Shown in pieces: positions 26,194-35,400 of a DNA stretch of 64,000 nt. Every line of letters begins with the position of its first letter. The stretch's first letter is position 1. The DNA comes from Paracoccus sp. MA (lineage in GTDB: Bacteria > Pseudomonadota > Alphaproteobacteria > Rhodobacterales > Rhodobacteraceae). Both the position numbers and the translations under genes were made by a program. Location: assembly GCF_020990385.1 (NCBI RefSeq), contig NZ_CP087598.1, positions 62,001-126,000 on the forward strand, written 5' to 3'. The notes beneath the pieces were generated by a model. It did not search any database, was not told where the DNA came from, and saw nothing but the letters and a program-made list of their open reading frames with translations.

Positions 26194-26982
26194 TCAAGGA
26201 TCGCGGTCTTCCCATGCCCGGCGCAGCCAGTCGATATTGCCGATTCGGCGATAGAATTTATGCCCCCGGCCGGCAAAGACGTCCCCCATCTTGGGCGCGC
26301 CGGCAAACAGCACGATCTTTGCGCCTTCGGGCAGGCTGGGGTCGCGCCAATAGCTGGCGAAATTCCGCGGCACGCAGTCATTCTTGAAGCTGACGCACCA
26401 GCCGCGCGGCCAATATGTCAGCTTGCCCTGCCGGTCCAGCAGATCGCTGACCATCTGCTGTTCGTGCTCGTAGCGGGCCGAGGCGCCGGCGGGATCGGCC
26501 AGGTAGCTGTCCAGCACCTCGGGATGCGCGCCGATGGTGAAGCGAAAGACCGAGGTATTGCCGACCATATGCAGGAAGCGGTCGCGGGCGGGGCGCAGGC
26601 GGCGCAAGGGCTTGGGGCGGAACAGGTCGTCATCGCGGATGATCGGCACCTCGCCCGGATAATCAAAGAACGGAGCCAGGTCGCCGACGATCACCAGATC
26701 CAGATCCAGGAACAGGGCGGTCCCCGAAAGTCCCCCCAGATCGCGGCGAAACAGGGCCAGCTTGCGCCATCGCGTGTCGGAACTTCCCGCCGGCAAGCCC
26801 AGCTCGGGCAGCGGCAGGGCCTCGATCCCGGGTGCAAGCCCCTCTGGATCATCCGTGAAGCAGATGAAGCGATTCGGCCGGTTCAGGTGGCGACGCACCT
26901 GCGCGGCCAGCCGGTTGACATCCGCCGCACTGTAGAGTGTGCCCCATTTCATCGTCAGGATCAGGACGGACTCGCCGTTCAT
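26194..26982 (-). CDS. GT8-like glycosyltransferase or related protein
   Basis: A 262-residue soluble protein resembling GT-A glycosyltransferases. A nucleotide-sugar fold is suggested by VLILTMKWGTLYSAADVN at the start and by FLDLDLVIVGDL near residue 92, a DxD metal motif in the right place. DTRWRKLALFRRD and the Trp/Cys-rich KLTYWPRGWCVSFKNDC follow. The ATG at 26982 was preferred to an upstream TTG extension. The gene downstream in transcription order is the peroxiredoxin, convergent. It shares strand with an unrecognised gene upstream, 116 nt away. Likely surface polysaccharide related; donor and acceptor unknown. Confidence 0.65.
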   Translation of the reverse strand: MNGESVLILTMKWGTLYSAADVNRLAAQVRRHLNRPNRFICFTDDPEGLAPGIEALPLPELGLPAGSSDTRWRKLALFRRDLGGLSGTALFLDLDLVIVGDLAPFFDYPGEVPIIRDDDLFRPKPLRRLRPARDRFLHMVGNTSVFRFTIGAHPEVLDSYLADPAGASARYEHEQQMVSDLLDRQGKLTYWPRGWCVSFKNDCVPRNFASYWRDPSLPEGAKIVLFAGAPKMGDVFAGRGHKFYRRIGNIDWLRRAWEDRDP

Positions 26983-27098
26983 GTTCAGGTCTCGCTGTTT
27001 GTGGATAGCTTGCTCCGGTCCGAGCCGGTCTGGCAAGCACGGGCCGGCGACGGCCTTTCATGGCTTGCCGATGGGGCAAGCAATCCCGCCTGCTCTCT

Positions 27099-27848
27099 TC
27101 AGGTTTCGCGGCTCTCCCACCAGCTGGTGCGGTCACGATGGTGAAGCGCACGCAGCCGGGCGAAGGCCGTGTCATGGATCTGCATCCGGTCGTAGATCGT
27201 CTTGAAGATCATGCCCGCAGGACCGGTGGCGAAGTAAGGCTCCAGCCGCCAATACATGTTGCGGAGCATGTCATCGGTGCCCGCCTTGAAAACCGACAGC
27301 CCGTCGAAAAGCGGAACCATGCCGGCCTGAAGCGCCTCGATCCGCTCGGGCAGCGGGGTCAGCGCCTCTGCGCCATGGATATAGCGATCGGATTCACCGA
27401 TCTTGACGGTATTGCCCAGAAGCGAGGCCATCATCGCAATCGACCGGGCCTGCGGATCGCGGGCATGGTCGGCAAGCGTGTCCGCCGCAGAGATCAGCCA
27501 GCGCAGGTTCAGGTGCCGGCACAGGAACTCCGCCTCCTGCGCCCAAAGCCCTTCGAACTGCGCGATGTTTTCGGCCAGCCGCACCTCGCGGCGGATCAGG
27601 ACGATCAGAGAGGCATGATGGAAAAGAAGCTCCGCCTGTCCGGAAAACTCGCGCCTCAGATTCGCCAGATGCAGGTCGAGCGACTTTTCCGATCCATGGG
27701 TCTGCACCGGCTCGCCGGCCTCGATGATCCGGCCCCGCATCGCAGCCAGATCGGGATCAGCCACGATATGCCGCCGCGCGCCCCAGCGCTTGCGGTGCTG
27801 GTTCAGCGAGAAGAAACGCTCGAACCTCGATTTCTTGCGCCTGACCAT
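27099..27848 (-). CDS. Unrecognised conserved-looking protein
   Basis: 249 residues; no family recognised. The N-terminus is strongly basic (MVRRKKSRFERFFSLNQHRKR), followed by a mainly helical protein with many Arg, Glu and His residues, including VRLAENIAQFEGLWAQEAEF and HLNLRWLISAADTLADHA. There is no signal peptide. GGAG 8 nt upstream supports the ATG at 27848. Together with the glycosyltransferase-like gene downstream it may form a two-gene unit. Similarity of context to roseobacter surface-polysaccharide genes with sulfotransferase-like or coiled proteins is only an impression. Confidence 0.6.
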   Translation of the reverse strand: MVRRKKSRFERFFSLNQHRKRWGARRHIVADPDLAAMRGRIIEAGEPVQTHGSEKSLDLHLANLRREFSGQAELLFHHASLIVLIRREVRLAENIAQFEGLWAQEAEFLCRHLNLRWLISAADTLADHARDPQARSIAMMASLLGNTVKIGESDRYIHGAEALTPLPERIEALQAGMVPLFDGLSVFKAGTDDMLRNMYWRLEPYFATGPAGMIFKTIYDRMQIHDTAFARLRALHHRDRTSWWESRET

Positions 27849-27896
27849 CCGCCCGTCTCCGCCGGCAGGATCAAACCCGTCCGGCCGGTATTTCAG

Positions 27897-27926
27897 TAGA
27901 AGGAACCCGGACGGCGCCGGGTTCCT
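27897..27926 (-). terminator. Intrinsic terminator of pnp
   Basis: A perfect 10-bp inverted repeat, AGGAACCCGG (27901-27910) and CCGGGTTCCT (27917-27926), with a 6-nt loop. On the minus strand it lies 15 nt after the pnp stop and is followed by the moderately T-rich TTCTACTG. Confidence 0.7.
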
Positions 27927-27941
27927 CTGATGTCTCGAAAA

Positions 27942-30086
<2,145 letters not shown>

Positions 30087-30545
30087 CTGGTTTCCTCTGG
30101 CGACGCGCCGGCCCTTCCGGTCGCGCCCCGTGTCAAATGGCGGCCCCATTGCCGCCGCCCCTATCCTTCGCATGTGCCCCGGGGCCTGGCGTCACGTCAC
30201 AGATGGGGACGCCCCATACAGGAAAACAAGGGATATGGGAAGTGGCTTGCGCCTGCCGGAACGGCGCGCGGCTTGTCCGTTCCGCCATCGTCCCCGGGCT
30301 GCCGGCCGACCGCACCCTGACCCGCCGCCGCCGGCGCAGCCTCGAAGGATCCCGTCAGCCGCGCCGGCCCGCCCGGTTCGCAGCACCGCTGCCGCAGGGG
30401 CCGGCGAAGTGGCGGGACCTTTTCGCCGTCCCCGCGCCGGGCGGGCCGTCCCGCCGCGCATCGGGCCGCCGCGCCTGCCCTTTCGCAGCAAATCGAAGCG
30501 GGGCAGCGGATCGGCACCGCCCGCAGCCCGGCCCGGCCCAGAGGA
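30087..30545. other. 459-base gap upstream of pnp
   Basis: It separates pnp from the Ala-rich gene on the same strand. The half nearest pnp is less GC-rich and should hold the pnp promoter and leader. TTGACA occurs on the minus strand at 30136-30131, but no convincing -10 follows. The rest is GC-rich with open frames on both strands and no credible protein. Confidence 0.5.
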
Positions 30546-31172
30546 TCAGAGCTTGGCCAAAGTCTCCGGCCGGGCCTCGTTCCGGACGGCGCTGTCGCTG
30601 ACCACATCCGTCGGCCAGGGTCGGCTGTCCCGAGAAACGAGGCGGTCGATCACGCCCTGCGCGCTTTCGCGGGCCTGCGCCCTGATCGCCCAAGCGCGGG
30701 CCAGCGCCTCGGCATCGGGGTCGGCATCGACGGCCTCCGCCGCCGTCCGGACGGCCGAGGCGGCGGGCGCCGGGATTTCGGCCTTCGCCGCGCCCACCGG
30801 CACCGTCAGCGCCGGGGCCGCCGCGGTCCCGCTGGCGGCCTCGGCGATCACCGGCGCCGCCGCGGGGGTGGCAGCGGCGGGCACGTCCGCATCGGCTGGC
30901 GCAGCCGGCTGCGCTGCAGCAGGGGCCGCCGGATTCGCCACCGGCGCGGACGCCGCTTCCGGCGCGGCGGATGCGGCCTGCATGACCTCTTGCGAGAAAT
31001 CGAAGCGAACCCCGCCCTCGCCGACCGATCCCGCTGCCGACGAAGGTGCCGGCGCCGGTTCCAGAAGCGACCCGACAAGCGTGTCCACGGTATTCACCAC
31101 GCCCTGCAACAGGGATGGCTGCGCGGCGGCTGTCTGCAGGGGCGGGGGTTTGAACAGCGAGCTGATTAACAT
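30546..31172 (-). CDS. Ala/Pro-rich low-complexity protein, unrecognised
   Basis: A 208-residue protein with no family I recognise. It opens MLISSLFKPPPLQ, then a short helical part with SLLQGVVNTVDTLVGSLLEP, a long Ala/Pro/Val-rich linker (residues about 75-150) and a charged C-terminal helix rich in Ala and Arg. No signal peptide or membrane segment. GGAG lies about 8 nt upstream of the ATG at 31172. It sits between rpsO and pnp, all on one strand, after the rpsO terminator. The composition suggests a disordered, fast-evolving protein; it could also be a spurious frame. Confidence 0.45.
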   Translation of the reverse strand: MLISSLFKPPPLQTAAAQPSLLQGVVNTVDTLVGSLLEPAPAPSSAAGSVGEGGVRFDFSQEVMQAASAAPEAASAPVANPAAPAAAQPAAPADADVPAAATPAAAPVIAEAASGTAAAPALTVPVGAAKAEIPAPAASAVRTAAEAVDADPDAEALARAWAIRAQARESAQGVIDRLVSRDSRPWPTDVVSDSAVRNEARPETLAKL

Positions 31173-31307
31173 GACAAGTCTCCGTCTGGTAAACGGGTCC
31201 CACGGTAGACGCCGGGCGTTAAGAATCCAGAATTCAGTTTCTTGGATTTTAATTGACGGCCAGCGGACCTGCCCGCGAATCGGCAGGCGCGGCCCTTCCG
31301 GACATGC

Positions 31308-31334
31308 AAACGCCCGCAGCTTTCGCCGCGGGCG
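31308..31334 (-). terminator. Intrinsic terminator of rpsO
   Basis: CGCCCGC (31311-31317) and GCGGGCG (31328-31334) form a 7-bp stem with a 10-nt loop; on the minus strand TTTG follows. It lies 54 nt past the rpsO stop and would limit read-through towards pnp. Confidence 0.6.
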
Positions 31335-31388
31335 CCCGGTGACGCATGGCAGGCGCGCTTCAGCGCAGCCGAAAAAAGCCGCCAAGGA

Positions 31389-31658
31389 TCAGCGGCGCAG
31401 GCCCAGCTTGCCGATCAGCGCGGTGTAGCGGGCTTCGTCCTTGCGCTTCAGATAGTCCAGCAGCTTGCGGCGCTGCGCGACCAGCTTCAGCAGACCGCGA
31501 CGCGAATGGTTGTCTTTCTTGTGGGTCTTGAAATGCTCGGTCAGCGTGGCGATGCGCGAGGACAGGATGGCGACCTGGACCTCGGGCGAGCCGGTGTCGC
31601 CCTTCTTGGTCGCGAATTCGGTCATCACGCGATTCTTTTCCTCAACCGTAATCGACAT
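31389..31658 (-). CDS. rpsO: 30S ribosomal protein uS15
   Basis: An 89-residue ribosomal protein binding 16S rRNA and bridging to the large subunit. [23 protein letters not shown] and [26 protein letters not shown] are the universal S15 blocks; length is exact. Start at 31658 with GGAG upstream. The usual truB-rpsO-pnp order is broken: an RTX-repeat gene lies upstream and an Ala-rich gene lies between it and pnp. Confidence 0.98.
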   Translation of the reverse strand: MSITVEEKNRVMTEFATKKGDTGSPEVQVAILSSRIATLTEHFKTHKKDNHSRRGLLKLVAQRRKLLDYLKRKDEARYTALIGKLGLRR

Positions 31659-31759
31659 CGGGGGCTCCTTTCAGAAACAAGGGGTTATGGCTCAGGCCGG
31701 GATGTCGTCCAGCGCAGGCCCGTGGAGATACCCGCCGGAATGATCCGGCGGATGCGGGC

Positions 31760-31788
31760 GTATAGGCGGAATCGGCCGAAAAGGAAAG
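31760..31788 (-). promoter_or_regulatory. Candidate promoter of rpsO
   Basis: On the minus strand CTTTCC (31788-31783), 17 bp, CTATAC (31765-31760). The same architecture, CTTTCC-N17-CTATAT, precedes asd at 46525. The -10 fits the alphaproteobacterial CTATAT-like form; the -35 is atypical. Confidence 0.45.
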
Positions 31789-31811
31789 GGTTTTCCGGTC
31801 CCGGCGGCGTA

Positions 31812-32720
31812 TCAGGCGCCGGGGTCGATCCGGGTCAGGGCGATATCGGCGGCGCGCAGCCCGGCCGCCTGCAGCACCCGGCCCACCGCCACCCCGTCCA
31901 GGCGGATCATGGCCGAGCCGTCGGCATCGCGTTCCAGCGTAAGCAGCGGCGGCACGCCATGGCCCGCTTCCTGATAGCGCAGCTCGATCCGGTCCTGAAG
32001 CGCGTCGAAATCGGCGATGATCGGCACGTGTTCGCCGGGGACCTGCAACTCCTCGCCCAGAGCGTCGAGCAGGAACAGATCCTCGCCCTCGCCGCCCTCG
32101 GCGAAATCGCCGATGCCGGGATGCAGCGTGTCGTTGCCCGCGCCGCCATGCAGCCAGGCCCGGTCGGGATGGGCCGAGCCGATCAGCAGGTCGTCGCCAT
32201 CACCCCCGTCCAGGTCGTCCTCGCCGCGCCCGGCGACCAGCGTGTCGTTGCCGGCATTGCCCGAGATCCAGTCGTCCCCGTCGCCGCCGGTCAGCAGGTC
32301 GTCGCCCTCGCCACCGAAGAGGGTGTCGTTGCCGGGGCCGCCGTGCACGGTGTCGTTGCCGCCCTGCCCGGCCAGGAAATCGCCGCCCGCGCCGCCCTCG
32401 ATCAGATCGTCGCCGCCCGGGCCGTAATCGCCATCGCCATAGATCCAGTCGGTGCCGTCGCCGCCGCGCAGCGTGTCATTGCCCGGACCGCCATGCAGGT
32501 CGTCATTGCCGCCATGGCCGACCAGCAGGTCGTCGCCATCGGTTCCGGCCAGCCAGTCCGGCCCCTCGCTGCCTTCAAGAACCAGGCCGCCGGGCCGGTC
32601 GGGATCGGGGTCCTCGGGCGGATCGGGTTCACCCTCGCCCCCGGGCGAGCGGGTCATCGCGGTCACGTCCACGGCCAAACCGACAAACAGCAAACTGATC
32701 AAACTACCAAGCAACAACAT
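31812..32720 (-). CDS. RTX/hemolysin-type calcium-binding repeat protein
   Basis: About 302 residues. An N-terminal hydrophobic segment ([20 protein letters not shown]) could be a membrane anchor or signal, followed by an acidic Pro/Asp linker and roughly 13 tandem nonapeptides of the GGxGxDxLx type (e.g. [18 protein letters not shown]), which form a calcium-binding parallel beta-roll. The C-terminal about 90 residues ([13 protein letters not shown]) look like the domain that usually follows such repeats. There is no toxin or enzyme domain and no type I secretion gene nearby. The start is uncertain: a GTG 21 nt upstream and an ATG-like extension to 32780 are alternatives. Confidence 0.8.
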   Translation of the reverse strand: MLLLGSLISLLFVGLAVDVTAMTRSPGGEGEPDPPEDPDPDRPGGLVLEGSEGPDWLAGTDGDDLLVGHGGNDDLHGGPGNDTLRGGDGTDWIYGDGDYGPGGDDLIEGGAGGDFLAGQGGNDTVHGGPGNDTLFGGEGDDLLTGGDGDDWISGNAGNDTLVAGRGEDDLDGGDGDDLLIGSAHPDRAWLHGGAGNDTLHPGIGDFAEGGEGEDLFLLDALGEELQVPGEHVPIIADFDALQDRIELRYQEAGHGVPPLLTLERDADGSAMIRLDGVAVGRVLQAAGLRAADIALTRIDPGA

Positions 32721-32824
32721 GACAAGGTCCAAACGAATCACACAACCCTGACGGGCAACATAACCCGTCGCGGTCGCCACCGCATCCCCAATGTAAAGAG
32801 AGGGTTAACGCGCCCTGCCCGGCC

Positions 32825-33478
32825 CTAGCCGTAGTCGCGGGCGCCGAAGATCGCGCTGCCGATGCGGACATGGCTGGCACCCTCGGCGATGGCGGCCTCG
32901 AAATCGCCGCTCATGCCCATCGACAGACCCGAGAGGCCGTTGCGGCGGGCGATCTCGCGCAGGATACGGAAATGCGGCACCGGGTCCTGATCCTCGGGCG
33001 GGATGCACATCAGCCCCGCCAGCGTCAGGTCCAGCGCCCGGCATTGGGCGACGAAGCTGTCCGCCTCGTCCGGCAGGACGCCGGCCTTCTGCGGTTCGGC
33101 ACCGGTGTTCACTTGAACGAAAAGCTGCGGACAGCGGCCGCGCTGCTGCACGTGCCGGGCCAGCTTGCCGGCCAGCGAAGGGCGGTCCAGCGTGTGGATG
33201 GCGTCGAAAAGCTCCAGCGCCGGTTTCAGCTTGTTGGTCTGCAGCGGACCGATCATGTGCAGCTCGATCCCCGGAAAACGCTGGCGCCAGGCCGGCCATT
33301 TCCCGGCCGCCTCCTGCACGTAGTTCTCGCCGAAGACGCGCTGTCCGGCGGCAAGCACCGCCTCGACCCTTTCGGCCGGCTGCACCTTGCTGACGGCGAT
33401 CAGCGTGACCTCGCCCGCCGCGCGTCCCGCAGCCGCCTCGGCCGCAGCGACGCGGCGCCTGATCTCATCCAGTCCCAT
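32825..33478 (-). CDS. YggS-family pyridoxal-phosphate homeostasis protein
   Basis: A 217-residue PLP-binding protein of the YggS/PLPHP family, a single alanine-racemase-like barrel that buffers PLP. LIAVSKVQPAE holds the PLP-Lys; FGENYVQEA, HMIGPLQTNK, LFVQVNTGAEPQKAG, LSMGMSGDFEAAIAEGASHVRIGSAIFG are the family blocks, the last binding the phosphate. Start set at the ATG of MGLDEIRRR; an ATG 12 nt upstream is also possible. It lies between the RTX gene and the porin, same strand, and is not clearly in an operon. Confidence 0.92.
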   Translation of the reverse strand: MGLDEIRRRVAAAEAAAGRAAGEVTLIAVSKVQPAERVEAVLAAGQRVFGENYVQEAAGKWPAWRQRFPGIELHMIGPLQTNKLKPALELFDAIHTLDRPSLAGKLARHVQQRGRCPQLFVQVNTGAEPQKAGVLPDEADSFVAQCRALDLTLAGLMCIPPEDQDPVPHFRILREIARRNGLSGLSMGMSGDFEAAIAEGASHVRIGSAIFGARDYG

Positions 33479-33496
33479 GGCGGCATGCATCCCAAA

Positions 33497-33525
33497 AGAA
33501 AAGAGCGGGCGCAAGGCCCGCTCTT
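33497..33525 (-). terminator. Intrinsic terminator of the porin gene
   Basis: A perfect 10-bp stem, AAGAGCGGGC (33501-33510) with GCCCGCTCTT (33516-33525), and a 5-nt loop; on the minus strand TTCTTTT follows. It also overlaps the region just upstream of the YggS start. Confidence 0.85.
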
Positions 33526-33548
33526 CCCGAATTCCGTATCCCGAAGGA

Positions 33549-34535
33549 TCAGAAGCGGAACTTGATACCGAAATCGGCAACGGTGTCGTCGAGGTAGTCG
33601 GTATCGATGATGCCACCGGCCAGAACGGCGCCGCCGCCCAGGTCGTAATCAGCACCGATGCCGAACGAGTCGAAATCCGCGTCCACGCCTGCAACTTCGA
33701 CCTCATCGCGACGCCAGAAGCCTTTCACAGTGAGCGCGTCCATCTGGTAGGTCGCGCCCAGGCCGTAGGTCTTGGCGTCAGCGTCGGCGATCGAGTCGAT
33801 GCTGTAGTCCATGTACACGCCTTTGATGGCGAAGTTGTTGAACTTGCCTTCGGCGGCCAGACCGATTTCGCTGTCGTCGCCGTTGTCCGAGTAGGACAGC
33901 GCGGCCCAGAAGTTCGAGCCTTCATATTTGGCCGCCAGCGACCAGGCGGTGTCGGCGGTGTCGATTTGGTCGCCGGTGATCGGGTCAAAGTCGGTGCTGC
34001 GGCCGACAACGCCCGGGCCGGCAACGTTCGAGCCATCGGTGGCCGAGGCGTAGAACGAGATGTTGTTGACGGTGTATTCGTACAGGAGCGTCGGACCTTG
34101 GTCTTCGTTCTCGCCGTCGCCGACCAGGAAGCTGATTTCTTCGACGTCGCCACCGAACTCACCCGCGGTGTAGCCGACTTCCGGCAGGTCGCCGATCGCG
34201 GCCTCCGCGGCGCCGACAACGTCACCCATCGACAGCTTGCCGTAGGTGCCCGAGATCCAGACCGCACCGGCAGTGCCGCGGGCAGCCGAACGGCTGGACC
34301 CAGTGTTGCCAGCAGTGTAGTCGCTTTCCTGGTCGGCGCGGAACGAACCACCGAAGGACAGGCCGGCATCCGACTCGCCGGTCAGCGTGAAGGTCACGCG
34401 CGCGCGGCTGGAGAACTGGACATCGTCGCCGTCGTAGATCAGACCCATGCGGCCGTCACCCGAAACGGCGACTTCGGCGGCGGCGACGCCGGCGGTCATC
34501 ACCAGTGCGGTGGTGGCAAAAAGAAACTTTTTCAT
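33549..34535 (-). CDS. Outer-membrane porin (Rhodobacter type)
   Basis: A 328-residue porin with a classic signal peptide (MKKFLFATTALVMTAGVAAA, cleavage about residue 20) and a mature part starting EVAVSGDGRMGLIYDG, ending in FGIKFRF, the C-terminal Phe required for outer-membrane insertion. Strongly acidic, with alternating beta strands; length and ends match the Rhodobacter capsulatus/Paracoccus general porins (Porin_4), which form trimeric 16-stranded barrels. Codon use is unusually biased with lower third-position GC in places, as expected for a very highly expressed gene. It has its own terminator. Confidence 0.93.
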   Translation of the reverse strand: MKKFLFATTALVMTAGVAAAEVAVSGDGRMGLIYDGDDVQFSSRARVTFTLTGESDAGLSFGGSFRADQESDYTAGNTGSSRSAARGTAGAVWISGTYGKLSMGDVVGAAEAAIGDLPEVGYTAGEFGGDVEEISFLVGDGENEDQGPTLLYEYTVNNISFYASATDGSNVAGPGVVGRSTDFDPITGDQIDTADTAWSLAAKYEGSNFWAALSYSDNGDDSEIGLAAEGKFNNFAIKGVYMDYSIDSIADADAKTYGLGATYQMDALTVKGFWRRDEVEVAGVDADFDSFGIGADYDLGGGAVLAGGIIDTDYLDDTVADFGIKFRF

Positions 34536-34849
34536 GGTTTTCCCTCTTGTCTCTCTCGTGTGCCCCACCCCGGAATACCGGCTTGGGGTATGCCTGTTGT
34601 GTCGCGCTTTCCCCCCGGCATTGCAACGAAATCAGAGCCGTTTCGCCTGTTTCCGGAATGCTGTGATGCACATGGGCCACACCCCGTTGCAACGCCGTTC
34701 GCCGCGGCCCCGGCATGCCGGTTCGGGCCGCCTCGCGCGCGCGTGCCATATCATCCGCCGGGGGCATTCCCGGCCCGGGCGCGGGCTCTCTTGTCGCAAG
34801 GGGCAGAATTGCGCTATGGCTCGCGCAAGGACGATCCGGGGGACATCAG
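34536..34849. other. Divergent regulatory region, porin / DUF3576 operon
   Basis: 314 bases with no gene. On the porin side there is a purine-rich ribosome site (GAGGG) just before its ATG and a long leader. On the other side there is a candidate promoter at 34791-34819. No clear operator palindrome was seen. Confidence 0.6.
34791..34819 (+). promoter_or_regulatory. Candidate promoter of DUF3576-leuS-lptE-holA
   Basis: TTGTCG (34791-34796), 17-bp spacer, CTATGG (34814-34819), about 25 nt before the expected RNA-start-to-ATG leader of the DUF3576 gene. Call by eye. Confidence 0.4.
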
Positions 34850-35323
34850 ATGACCAGACGCGCCGCACGGCTGACCGCCGCCCTGCTGATCTCGGCGGGA
34901 CTCGCCGCCTGTTCCGGCGGGCCGGGCTCGGGCCCCGGCGGAGCACGCCAGACCCAGGCCGCGCAACCGCAGCGGGAATCCACGATCTGGGACGTGTTTT
35001 CGAATCGCCGCAACCCGAACGACACGGTGGCGGTGAACCGCTACCTGTGGAACGCCAGTCTGGAAGTGCTGAACTTCCTGCCGATCCAGTCCATCGATCC
35101 CTTCACCGGCGTCATCGTCACCGGCTACGGCACGCCGCCCGGCGGCGGCCGCGCCTATCGCGCCACGGTCAAGGTCAGCGACCCCTCGCTGGACGCGCGC
35201 GCGCTCAAGGTCTCGCTGCAGGGTGCGGGCGGCGCGGCGGTGGCGCCCGACACGGTGCGCGCGGTCGAGGACGCGATCCTGACCCGCGCCCGGCAGCTGC
35301 GGGTGCAGGACCGCAACCTGTAA
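34850..35323 (+). CDS. DUF3576-family lipoprotein
   Basis: A 157-residue lipoprotein: signal with lipobox LAAC (Cys at about residue 21), then a Gly/Pro/Gln-rich linker and a conserved domain with STIWDVFSNR, VNRYLWNASLEVLNFLPI and DPFTGVIVTGYG, the DUF3576 core. Likely anchored in a periplasm-facing membrane leaflet. In Rhodobacterales this gene regularly precedes leuS, lptE and holA, as here (77 nt to leuS). The function is unknown; a link to envelope assembly is inferred from lptE in the same run. Confidence 0.87.
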   Translation: MTRRAARLTAALLISAGLAACSGGPGSGPGGARQTQAAQPQRESTIWDVFSNRRNPNDTVAVNRYLWNASLEVLNFLPIQSIDPFTGVIVTGYGTPPGGGRAYRATVKVSDPSLDARALKVSLQGAGGAAVAPDTVRAVEDAILTRARQLRVQDRNL

Positions 35324-35400
35324 GGCCGCATCGACCCCGCTGGACCTGCATCGGGCAAGCGGCTAATACCCTGCGGGCAATCTGACGCCCGGAGGTATCC

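Noticed and set aside
30137..31428. Several + strand frames between pnp and rpsO
   Set aside because: Products are Ser/Ala/Arg-rich with no ribosome sites; all nearby real genes are on the minus strand.
32120..32620. Tandem repeat DNA mistaken for a CRISPR or satellite array
   Set aside because: The periodicity is 27 bp, in frame, and encodes the GGxGxDxLx nonapeptides of the RTX protein; there are no spacers.
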